13,846 bases of DNA from NCBI GenBank assembly GCA_027604665.1, contig JADGIZ010000427.1, forward strand, positions 1 through 13,846, written 5' to 3'. Below are positions 1-8,700 of this stretch, one piece after another. Positions within the stretch are counted from its first letter, which is position 1. Every line of letters begins with the position of its first letter. The DNA is from Polyrhizophydium stewartii (taxonomy: Eukaryota; Chytridiomycota; Chytridiomycetes; Rhizophydiales). The notes below the pieces were generated by a model that had not been told where the DNA came from, did not search any database, and was given only the letters and a program-made list of their open reading frames with translations. The translations under genes and the position numbers were made by a program.

Positions 1-29
1 CCGGTTCGCAACCCTGACCGAGCCCGGCC

Positions 30-1394
30 ATGTCCAACTTGACCGACACCGACGTCAGCCCCACCCTGACCGCCCATAGCGACAACATAAGGAACCTGCA
101 GCTCCTGTTCGCACTGCTGTCTCTCGCCCCCGTCTACACGCTCGCGGTGGTGCACCTGCTGCAGCTCCGTAGGCTGCCCCTGACGGCGTACTCGCTGCTG
201 GCGCACTCTGTGTGCATAAGCATCGCTATTTTTATCACTTGCGATGTGATCGACACGGCGTTTCTGACCGAGACGAGCGGCTTCATCCGGGACGGCGTGC
301 TCACGCTGAACATGATCGTCTTTTGCCTGACCGAGCTTGAGTTCCTGTCCGTGTTTGCGCCCTATGTCTCGACGCTCTCGGCCCTCATGCGCAACGACAA
401 GCAGAGGGCGTGCTGGGGCGGCCCCATTGCACTGCGGTTCTGCCAGACGGCCGCGATCCTCACCTGCCTCACGCCCTGGATCATCACGCACTTCTCGAGC
501 GCCGTCGACTCGACAAACGCTTGGTCGTTTGTCAATATGATTGTCACGTTTGTCGGCGTCGTTGACTTTGGCATCCAGTGCTTCATCGTCTGGTTCGTCT
601 TTACGCGCATCCGCGGCGTCACGACCCGCCTCGCGTGGGCGTTTGCAGCACTCATGTTCCTCGGCGCCGTGTTACTTGTCGTCGGATACTCGTACCCGTT
701 CCTGATCTTCTACAACAGCTCGTTGTTTGTCACCTCCACGTACTATATCGCCATCGTCGACTTCTGCCTTGTCACGTACCAGTTTGTCGGCATCCAGCTG
801 ATGCTTCTGATCAAGCGGCTCATTGCACACCCAGAGCACAAGCCCAAGCCGCTTCTGACCGCTGCCTCGGATCAGTTCTCGTCTTCGGCCACAAGAAGCT
901 CGTGGATCGACGAGAACCGAGGCAGCAACGGCGTGCTGGAAACGCATAGTCTGCCCGTGGTTCGCAGCGCTCGCGGTCAGGGCAACGTGTTGGCCGGCGC
1001 GTCTCCTGCGCCTCTTCCCAAGGCCCATCGCGGCGCCTCCCGCGCTTCGTTGGTGCGGCCGGCGCTCATCAGGTCGTCGACGCTCGTCGCAAACTCCGAC
1101 TCGCGCTCAACCACCGCAGGCGCGGCGAACCTCACCGACTCGACAATCATTGATGTGCACGCGGGCAGCGACACACTGGCCAGGCCGGTTCTGGCGGACA
1201 CGCTGCCGCGGGCTCGCAACGGCCACGCGGCACTGCGGCTGCTCATGCCAGACTCGCCGCTGTCGCCGTTTGTGCCCACGCTGCAGGCGCCAGCGCCAGG
1301 CTCCCGGCGATCGCTTGTCGCCGCGTCTCGCATGCGCGACAGCTTGCAGGCCGTCTCGCCAACAACCCCGTCATCGCCCCACGCGTCTGAATGA
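30..1394 (+). CDS. Orphan seven-transmembrane (GPCR-like) protein, 454 aa
   Basis: Single uninterrupted reading frame. The ATG at 30 is preceded by an in-frame TGA at 15-17, so the start is well bounded unless an upstream exon is spliced in; the stop is TGA at 1392-1394. Seven hydrophobic segments lie at roughly residues 23-46, 52-73, 90-113, 135-156, 166-191, 201-225 and 236-262. A short N-terminus carries a possible glycosylation site (Asn3-Leu-Thr). A cytoplasmic-type tail of about 190 residues (265-454) is rich in Ser, Arg, Ala and Pro, as in receptors regulated by phosphorylation. There is no cleavable signal peptide. I do not recognise a named family: I see no class A DRY or NPxxY motif, no class C PxxFNE motif and no retinal-binding lysine pattern. 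A plasma-membrane receptor is inferred from topology alone; a transporter or another lineage-specific 7TM protein is possible. It is convergent with RPL9 (70 bp apart) and differs from the class C receptor further right. Confidence 0.8.
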   Translation: MSNLTDTDVSPTLTAHSDNIRNLQLLFALLSLAPVYTLAVVHLLQLRRLPLTAYSLLAHSVCISIAIFITCDVIDTAFLTETSGFIRDGVLTLNMIVFCLTELEFLSVFAPYVSTLSALMRNDKQRACWGGPIALRFCQTAAILTCLTPWIITHFSSAVDSTNAWSFVNMIVTFVGVVDFGIQCFIVWFVFTRIRGVTTRLAWAFAALMFLGAVLLVVGYSYPFLIFYNSSLFVTSTYYIAIVDFCLVTYQFVGIQLMLLIKRLIAHPEHKPKPLLTAASDQFSSSATRSSWIDENRGSNGVLETHSLPVVRSARGQGNVLAGASPAPLPKAHRGASRASLVRPALIRSSTLVANSDSRSTTAGAANLTDSTIIDVHAGSDTLARPVLADTLPRARNGHAALRLLMPDSPLSPFVPTLQAPAPGSRRSLVAASRMRDSLQAVSPTTPSSPHASE

Positions 1395-1464
1395 ACATGT
1401 AATCAGCAGGAAAAGAAAGCGCGAGGTGTATGACACAGAGTGCTTCAGTCAGGAGTCGCGGCAT
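1395..1464. other. Convergent intergenic gap
   Basis: Seventy bases between the stop of the 7TM gene (plus strand) and the stop of RPL9 (minus strand). The two 3' ends must share or overlap this stretch, so overlapping 3' UTRs are likely. No clear AATAAA was seen on either strand. Confidence 0.6.
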
Positions 1465-2101
1465 TTAGTCCTTGACGAGGAGGCCCTTCTCCGAAACGTA
1501 GATACCGTCGAGGAACTTGCGGATATCCTTGTTCTTGACCAGCACCGACTGCTGGATCGTGGCCGCCGACTGCGAGACGTTCTGGATGTCGTTGCCGACA
1601 AGGACAATCTCGTCCTTGGTCGACGTGACGTCGACGGTGACGCCCGGAAGCATCTTAACGCGGCGGGTGTTCTTGTCGCCCAGGAAGTTGCGCACCTCGA
1701 TGGTCTTCTTGTCGTCGGTGATGTTGGCGTTGATGGGGAAGTGAGCATAGACGAAGCGCATCTTGTACTCGAAGCCCTTTGTGACGCCCTTGATCATGTT
1801 CTCAATGTGCGAGCACACGGTGCGGATGCACGCAACGTGCTTGCGGCCTCCGTGCCAGACCTTGACGCGGAGCGTGTCCTTCTTGGGGCGGGTGATGTCA
1901 AGCTGGATGTGCTTGAACGACTTGGTGAGCTCGCCGCGGGGGCCCTTGACGTTGACGACACGGGCGTTGGCGGTCAGGGTGACTGCAGACGGCGCGGCGC
2001 ATGTTAGCGGCCGTCTCTCGAGAGGCCTTCCCTGGTGCAGGCACCGGAGACGCACCCTCGTCGGGGATGGTGATGTCGCGCTCCTGCGAAATGGACTTCA
2101 T
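1465..2101 (-). CDS. RPL9: 60S ribosomal protein L9 (uL6), two exons, 187 aa
   Basis: Structural protein of the large cytosolic ribosomal subunit (uL6). Exon 1 is 2101-2056 and exon 2 is 1982-1465; the 73-bp intron 2055-1983 starts GTGCGT, has a CTAAC branch site about 20 nt before the acceptor, and ends CTGCAG. The joined product begins MKSISQERDITIP and aligns with yeast and human L9 without gaps around the junction: the exon 1/exon 2 codon gives Val in PDEVTLTANAR, matching the length of the yeast PEGVTV segment. Family hallmarks are present: VKGPRGELTKSFKHI, IKGVTKGFEYKMR, VYAHFPINANI, VRNFLGDK, NKDIRKFLDGIYVSEKG. At 187 aa it is close to yeast (191) and human (192). Stop is TAA at 1467-1465. 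The intron lies after only 46 coding bases, a common position in fungal ribosomal protein genes. Identity is certain from conserved sequence. Confidence 0.97.
1983..2055 (-). other. RPL9 intron, 73 bp
   Basis: GTGCGT donor, CTAAC branch motif (GTTAG on the plus strand near 2003-2007) and CTGCAG acceptor. Removal joins phase 1 to phase 1 and restores the conserved N-terminal region of L9. Unspliced reading runs into unrelated sequence. Confidence 0.93.
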
Positions 2102-2430
2102 GTCGGACGGACGCTCTGCGCATGGCGCTCGTGGTTAGAAGGGTGTTCGAGCAAGCGCTGAGGGAAGATGGTGCGGATCCAGCGCCGCGTCGAGTGCGCA
2201 TGCTGCCCCAGGCGCAGCGGCCGGTGGCAGCACCGCATCGAGGCGAGCCATCGCTTCTCCGGCACGCCGGTCGGCACGGACTGCGAACGCAGCATGCCAG
2301 ACAGCACGGCTTGTCGGCAGAGGCCGGCGGCGCAGGTCGGGCTGTGCCCGCTAGCCGCGGGACTCTGGCTGCATCAGGCCCGCAGACCACCGCGCGCACG
2401 CTGGGGCGGATGGGCGACAGAGGATCCGTG

Positions 2431-2454
2431 CATCCATCCATCCATCCATCCATC
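2431..2454. repeat. (CATC)6 tetranucleotide microsatellite
   Basis: Six perfect copies of CATC read on the plus strand, followed by CGCCGG. It lies about 330 bp upstream of the RPL9 ATG, outside any coding region. Confidence 0.95.
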
Positions 2455-2502
2455 CGCCGGCACGCCAGCCCGTCGGCGGCGGCGCGCACGCACGCATCCA
2501 CG

Positions 2503-2586
2503 AAGGTGCGTGCACGGACGTGCGTGCGCGCGTGCGTGGATGCGCGGATGCGTGCGTGCATCCGTGCGTGCATCCGTGCGCGCGTG
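2503..2586. repeat. Alternating purine-pyrimidine GTGC/GCGT tract
   Basis: About 80 bases made largely of GTGC, GCGT and GCGC steps, with two adjacent 12-base copies of GTGCGTGCATCC. Such alternating sequence can adopt left-handed (Z) DNA and is prone to slippage. It has no coding potential that I accept. Confidence 0.75.
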
Positions 2587-2858
2587 GGGCCGGCGCCTGT
2601 CGCCCGTGTCGTTGTCGCCCGGGAGCGGCGCAACGCGCTCGGGCTCACCAAAGGTTGTGCGGATTGGATCGTTTTCGCGCTGCCGGATTTTCGTCGCTCG
2701 CGGCCCCTGAGGGCGATTTTCACGCGCGACTTTGCCAGCACACCGCTCAAGGATCCGCGACTCGACATTCAGCAGATGTTGTTCATTCGATCAGCTGCGG
2801 CCATCAGAGCAGCAGCGGTACTGTTCCGCCAAACACACGCAGGGGCTTTTCCAGCGCA

Positions 2859-5667
2859 TCAAATCCGGCCCAAAATAGCCGTGATGGTCTCGATCATCTC
2901 GCGGCTCGCGGAAACATGGTCAATCGGGATCAGCTCCTGCAGCGACAGCCGGACCTTGTTCTCATCCTGATAGTTCTCGGCCTTGGCGCGCACCACCATC
3001 GTGTATTGCTTGAAAAGCGCCTCCTCAATGATCGCGTTGAAGGCGGCCTCGTTTTGCTCCTGCGCGGTTCAGTCAGTCAGCCGCGGCTCGCCACCCCCCC
3101 CCCCAGAAAAATGCACAGCGGCACGCTTCGGTGCGACTCACCCTGAGCTCGTTCATCTCGTTTGCTGTCTTGCCAATCAGCTTCTCGGCCGTCTCGTTGA
3201 AGGCCTGCAGCCAAGTCTGGCCGGTGTAGTCGGTGACGCTGAGCGACATGATGTAGCGGTAGTTGGGCCGCGGATAGCTGTTGTTGCAGCGCTCGCAGCG
3301 CCACTCGGAGCCCATCTCAACGACCTTTTTGTTTTTGCACGCCTCATTGGGGCACGCGGGGTACCACAGGTTCTCCTTGCGCAGGAACGCAATCGACGCT
3401 CGGATTCGCACGTAATCAGGCTGCCGCATGCGTCAGCCAGGCCACCACGCAACCGATGACGGCGACAAACGAAAGCACAGATGCAACTCGCCTTTTCGCC
3501 CATGCCCAGGTTCTCGTCGCGGATCTGAGAAATCGTCTTGATCTCGCCGCGGCTCGAGCCTGACGAGCTGCTGCCAGCGCCGCCAGAGAACGTGCGGAAG
3601 TCCATGGACGAGCCCTTGCTGTCGTACCACCCGCGCAGGCGGTACGCCTCGTTCATCGGCGGGTTGACAGAAAGCGTCGAGCCCATCGAGACCGACAGCG
3701 AGCGCCCGCCAAAGTCGCCAACACGGGCACCCTTGATGCAGATCACGGGATTGTCCGAGTGCTCAAACGTCTCGGCCTGACGTCCCCAGAGCGTCAGGCG
3801 CACGGAAAAGCCCGACTCGTCCACAATAATGAGCTCGCGCTTCTTGAGCGACTTTGAGGTCAATCGTCGCGATGGCGGGCGTTGCATCGGCGGCATCAGC
3901 AGCAGACCAATCCGCACAGCGATCACAATAACTAAGCAAAGCATACCTTGCCTGCCTTGGTGACGATCTCGCCAATGGGTCCGCACTCACGGACAACGGC
4001 AATCACGTCGACGTTGGCATCCTTCTCGACCTCCATAAGACGCGCGAGCTCGAGTGTGTTGAGCTTCATCTGCGGCACGGAGCCTGAGTCCTCGCACTGT
4101 GGTGGCAAGCAGTGAGCAGGCCAATCTCGCTGTTTGCAGGCATCCATCGCTCGCGCACCAACTCAATCACGGTGCCGGTTTCAATGGTCATTTCATAGTC
4201 GTTTCCGGTGTTGTTGAACATGCGGTTCGCCGCCTTGATCGATGCCTTGGAAACCAAGTACACCTGGCCCTCCTGCAGGCGTTCATAGAACAGATTGACG
4301 CTGTCGTTGAAGCCCGTGACGCGGATCTCGCCCGATTCGTCCGCAAGCGTGAAGCTGAACAGGCGACCCTCACGGCCGTTCTTGTTCCACGTGCGCACGT
4401 CGCTCTTGTTGATCACCCGCGCCTTGATGGTCCATCTTGGCAGGGAGGAGAGTCAGCAACAGGACAAGGTACACGGCACATGAGCACATTCTGGCGCACT
4501 TGTTTTGGTATGGATTGAGGCTCTTGATCGGAAAGATGGCTGCGGGCGGACCTTGCTGGGTCTGCGCGCCGGCACTCGTGCCGCCGTAGGGCATGTTTCC
4601 GCCGCGGCCGCCGTACGAAGCCGGCTGCTGGTGCTGCTGCTGTAGCTGCTGATGGGACGAGACGAAACCGGCCATAGGAGCAGCAGCTGGTTGTTGCTGC
4701 ATTCCTGGAATCGGCTGCTGAGCAGGCTGCGCTGCAGGCGCTGCTGCGGGGGCGTTCTCATCGAGCGACGACGGATTGCCGACCATGAGATATCCCGAGT
4801 GGAACGGCGTGAGATTGTCAAAGTGGATGATGATCAAGATCCTTCAACAAAACACGGGCGGAGAAAGAGCATTGTGCGTTAGCTTCGCGCGGGCTGTCAA
4901 GGCCGCCACGCGCAGCGCACTTTTTGGACGACAGCGAGTTGCAGACGTATTTGGTGATCTTGATGACGCCGTTCTTTGTGACGGCGCCCGAGCGCAGGTG
5001 GTCGTTCTGCTGCGTGGCGACCATCGCTGCAATATGAAAGCGATGAGACGCTGCGTCAGCGTGCCGTCCTCGCCAAGCACGAACAGCGGCAGGGGCAGAC
5101 ACACCCTGCATGGTGTTGATGCCGTCCGAGAGGAGCAAACTGTCGTTAGCGGGGCAGCGGCCCAGCGAGTAGCGGAGCGCAGGGCGTCAGCGGCAATCAC
5201 AGTGCAACCCAGTCGGGGCATCGCCTGTCGTGCACGCAAGCGACAGACAGCTCGGCAGCGGTGCACCGCCGCCCAGGACCGAGACCAGGCTGCGCCGCGA
5301 GGCCCAAGACGACGAGGATGCGGAAAAATACCGTCGCGCGGGCAGCGCGCTGGAGCGACGCTCAGAGCCCTGACCAGGGGTCCCCGACGCAGCCGAGAAG
5401 CAGCCAGAGCGCCAAGCGTGCTGCCCATACGCGGCGCACTCACCGGAATCGCTCCTGGCTCGCGGCTTGGGCCGTGTTCTGGGCAACTTTCTTGATGCTG
5501 AGGACCTGGAGCGTCACCTCGCCGGCGGCGCTGTTGCTCTCTGGCCCGGCCGCGGCGATGGCGCGGAGCGTGCCCGCAGAGAGCGCATGTGGCGGTAACT
5601 GCGGCGCAACCTCGACGAGGGGCTGCTGCGCGGTCTGGGCCGGCGGCGCCTGCTGGAAGTCGGACAT
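2859..5667 (-). CDS. RPA1: Replication protein A 70-kDa subunit (RPA1/Rfa1), 9 exons, 657 aa
   Basis: Large subunit of the heterotrimeric single-strand DNA-binding protein used in nuclear replication, repair and recombination. Exons: 5667-5444, 5139-5105, 5026-4921, 4841-4500, 4435-4159, 4096-3947, 3851-3492, 3420-3142, 3059-2859; all phases close and the total is 1974 nt. Domains: N-terminal OB fold (about 29-140; SIKK, ERFRLLLSDGINTMQ), a Gln/Ala/Gly linker (about 150-225), DBD-A (about 228-335; SLNPYQNKWTIKARV, RTW at 250-252, ADESGEIRVTGFND), DBD-B (about 340-455; LTLWGRQAETF, IKGARVGDFGGRSLS, EAYRLRGWYDSKG) and DBD-C (about 480-657). The DBD-C zinc ribbon is intact: Cys521-x4-Cys526-x13-Cys540-x2-Cys543, the same spacing as in human RPA1. 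The N-terminus is about 25 residues longer than the human protein. One exon is 35 nt and intron 7 is GC-AG. The start lies only 91 bp from the end of the upstream receptor gene. Confidence 0.96.
3421..3491 (-). other. RPA1 intron 7, GC-AG type, 71 bp
   Basis: The exon ends GAAAAG and the intron begins GCGAGT, not GT. The acceptor is GCGGCAG, with CTGAC upstream. Only this boundary gives MGEK-PDYVRI in phase 0, matching the conserved GDKPDY region of RPA1 in other species. GC donors normally need a strong match to the rest of the consensus, and AAG/GCGAGT provides that. Confidence 0.85.
5140..5443 (-). other. RPA1 intron 1, 304 bp
   Basis: By far the longest intron in RPA1; the others are 62-95 bp. 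Donor GTGAGT, acceptor CGACAG, with CTAAC only a few bases before the acceptor. It joins phase 2 to give ERFR-LLLSDG, exactly the RPA N-terminal OB-fold motif. I recognise no element inside it. Confidence 0.85.
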
Positions 5668-5758
5668 GGCAGGCGTTGGTGAGGGGTCAAGTCCGGACGA
5701 AAGCTGCCTTGTCCGAAGGCAGCCCAGCCAATCGTTTCATTCGGCCAGCACTCGCGAA
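5668..5758 (-). promoter_or_regulatory. 91-bp RPA1 promoter / receptor 3' flank
   Basis: The receptor gene and RPA1 run in the same direction with only 91 bases between stop and start. This stretch must contain the receptor's 3' end and the RPA1 initiation region unless they overlap neighbouring genes. On the minus strand it contains ATTGG (a CCAAT box on the plus strand, near 5728-5732) and a perfect 8-bp inverted repeat. I see no MluI-type ACGCGT box, the cell-cycle element of yeast replication genes. Confidence 0.5.
5703..5723. repeat. Perfect 8-bp inverted repeat with 5-nt loop
   Basis: Arms gctgcctt (5703-5710) and aaggcagc (5716-5723) are exact reverse complements around a 5-base spacer. 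The centre is about 45 bp upstream of the RPA1 ATG and about 45 bp past the receptor stop. It could be a hairpin in the receptor 3' UTR or RPA1 5' UTR, or a palindromic protein-binding site. Confidence 0.8.
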
Positions 5759-8700
5759 TCACGCCACGGCGCGGGCGATGCTCGCCTCGCTGATGTTGTC
5801 GAGCTGGCCCATGCTCTCGAGCACCGTTGCGCCGCGGCTGCGCAGCATGGCGTGTCCGAGCGCGTTGGCCCACTGCGTCGCCTGCTGGTGCGGTGATCGG
5901 TCAGCTCTGGCTTGATGCTGAGCAAGCACACCGGGCCCACCTCGCCGGACTCGCGTGTGTGTGTGTGTTGAAGGGGGGCGGAGCCCCCACTTTATTACGC
6001 TCGCCGGACTCGCTGAAATCAAGCACAATGGTTTCGCCACCAATGTGCAACAGGATACGGTTTCCGGGCTTTCCATTACTATCCGTGATGTCAGGAGCAA
6101 GACGCATGCTCTGAATCTTGAGGATTCTGACGTACTTGGTTGTCTGGGAAGCACATCGGCCCATGCTGTCAGCGCCAAGCGCAATCGTCGCAGCGCAAGA
6201 GCCAGCCTCACGAGCATGAATTGGTCGTTGAAGCCGAGCAGAAAGAGCGGCTCTGAGAGCAGGATAAGCCCAATCTGCTTTGTCTGCGAGATGCGACTTG
6301 ACGTTGCGCTGACTGCCAAGGTCAGTCTGTCAGCAGGTCGAATGCAGCCCGATCAACCAGATTAAAGCGTTCGCCAAACCTCTGTCGCAAATCATAGGCA
6401 CTCCCGTAAACGCAAAGCTCGATCTCGTCTCTTTGATTTGCCGCGCAACAATCTTGACCACCACATTGCTTTGCGGGTCAAAGTGCTCCAGAGTTAGCGG
6501 CTCGACCTTTTGTGACGGTTGCGAATCCGCGCCCTTTTTGATCATCGACCGATGCGATCTCGAGCTTCCATTCCCAATGCGCGCCTGCTTCACAAGTGAC
6601 TGAACGGCCGACGAGCCGAGAAGCGTGAAGCCGAGCAGCGCGACGGCAACAATGCACAGAACAGACTCGACAAGGAATTGCGTCTCCATCGATGCCCCGC
6701 TGCTAAACTGCGCTTGCGTGATCCCGAGGGCAGAGAACATCAACTGAATATACACGCACAGCGTGATCTGGTTCACGTCGTTGAACTCGGTCGGCAGAAT
6801 GCGGTTGACGTAGGCGAACCACACGGATGTGACGATCAGGACCGAGACGTAGGCTGCGAGGATCGCGGATATGATCTCGGTGCCTTGTCCCGATGGCACG
6901 CACACTGATGCGTAAGCGTCGACCTCGTCAATGTAGACTACCTGGTTCACGTACGGTGCCGTGATCGACTGGATGCCGAACAGCAGCTGTCCGCTCGTTG
7001 TCAGCCGGCGATGTGAAGCGCGTCTGATATCCGCTCGAGGCTCACAAGCACCAGCGCAAACGAGAGCGCAACTCTTGCGAGGAGCGAGTCGAGTGTGACC
7101 GTGCGGCGCTGGAATGTCGAGTGGTCATGTGCACATTTAAAGATGACGTGCATCCGATAGCTCTGCACACTCAACCGCGCTTTGGTGAGCAATCTGTGCT
7201 CGGCATTTCGCGTATCAGCCGTGTATGCGCACCTTGCCGATGAGACACGAGAGAAACAGCGAGAATCCCAGACCAAGCGGCCAGACGCGAAACAAGCATC
7301 TGACGCGAATGTTGCTTCCGCCAACCAGCGTGAACGGGTCGATCAGCATAATCGCCAGTCCGACCTGCGCGCTCGAGGGTCATTCGGTGTCTATTGCCAT
7401 CATAGTGTCTGGCACGGATGCCCTGGCGGCTCCTGCCAACAACACATACAGCACTGATGGAGAGCAGTGCGGGGGTTCGATGTATCATCTCCCGCTTTGC
7501 GCGCTTGTGCCAAACATGCGCTGCTGATGCCATGCAAAGAACGATTCCCAGCGTGCACGTCGCTGCACCCACGAACGTTTCATGAGCCATCACGCGCATG
7601 CTGGAATGCAGTCACGCGACATCACCACCCACCCATGATCGCAATTGCTTGTGTCGAAGATGGCTGGACCGAGCTCATCCTCTCAGGCGGGAAATCGATT
7701 GGCACATCGGAAACGGCCCTCGAGCCTTTCCTGCCATCATTTCACGTCAGTGAAGCCGAGGAGAAGCCGAGCACTCTTGTCTCACCAACGGAAGCTGGGA
7801 AGCAACTCAAGACGGAGACGCTGCTCATTTTCATCCTGGAAAATCCTGCCAACGAGCGCTGGGCGTCCGTTCGAGTCCATTTGCATAGCGGACTTGGGAT
7901 ATGGCGCCATGTTTCCGCGATCATTGATGACAAAGTCGCCAATGTTTGCGTCGGGCGATCCTGTCTGGTCAACAATGTACGACAGCTTCATTGCGCCTTG
8001 GTTGATGAGGGATCCGTTGACGACTGCCTCAGCCGTGGTGCCGCGCGTGTTGATGACCTGCAAGGGTATTGTTCTCGCAGACGTCAGCGCCAGGGTACCA
8101 GCGAGACGGACAAAGGAACTTGATCGCACCGTATCCCACGCCCTCGAGAGAGCCCACAGCGCGTTGTATGCGTTGCGGATGTAGTTTGCCGGAACCTTCC
8201 AAATGCCAATGTCGTCATAGAACATATTGAGCTGGTAGTCAAGCTGTGTAGGATCCGTCTCGTTTGGATTGAGATTGCTGTACCAGGCCGAATCGTAAAG
8301 GATTGTTTGCGTGACGGCCGCTTCGAAGCGGGCCTTGAATGCCGGCCAGAATGGATTGGCGGAGAAGTCGTCGGCAAATCCCGACACAAAGAATATCAAG
8401 CTTTGCATGACGCTCGGATCAAACGCACCGCCTGTTATGCTCAAAAGCACACGATAAGCTCAAATACCACCATAGAGGGCGAGCACGTTAAGTTCTCGAG
8501 CAGCTGGTGTAGCTGGCTCTAGGATCCAGCGCCAGGCTGAGCCAAAGGCTGCGCTCTGGCAGCTGGCGTGCTGGTTTCCATCGATTGGTAATTGGTAAAG
8601 TTCATTCTTTGCGCGGCGGCGCCCATTTCATGACGGAGCATGCTGCGCAGCGTGTTGCGCACCCCATTTCATATCGAGCAGCTCAGTGGTTGTCACTAAG

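Larger units (their letters stand above)
2102..2858. other. Intergenic region: RPL9 upstream region and RPA1 3' flank
   Basis: No supported gene. It lies between the RPL9 start and the RPA1 stop, so it carries the RPL9 promoter and the RPA1 3' UTR. The middle is dominated by simple sequence: (CATC)6 at 2431-2454, then an imperfect alternating GTGC/GCGT tract to about 2586. Long open frames here give His/Arg/Ala/Thr-rich translations that come from this tract, not from a gene. Close to the RPL9 ATG, on the minus strand, a TCTAACC motif (about 2133-2139) is followed by GCGCAG ending at 2116; this resembles the 3' end of a 5'-UTR intron. I see no TATA box or AATAAA that I would defend. Confidence 0.6.

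Noticed and set aside
1150..2007. 285-codon plus-strand ORF
   Set aside because: Overlaps the end of the 7TM gene and runs antisense to RPL9; the composition is the reverse-strand shadow of conserved ribosomal protein codons.
2004..2768. 254-codon minus-strand ORF rich in His, Arg and Ala
   Set aside because: Its composition comes from the GTGC/GCGT and CATC repeats, and it overlaps the RPL9 intron and first exon.
5759..6319. Apparent separate small gene with a PH-like sequence
   Set aside because: Its first exons connect in phase (67- and 68-bp introns with CTGAC branch sites) to the cytoplasmic tail of the class C receptor, and no independent start codon fits.
7001..7632. Multiple frame changes suggesting a degenerate 7TM pseudogene
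   Set aside because: Each change is explained by an intron of 59-85 bp with good donor, branch and acceptor, and the helices join cleanly.
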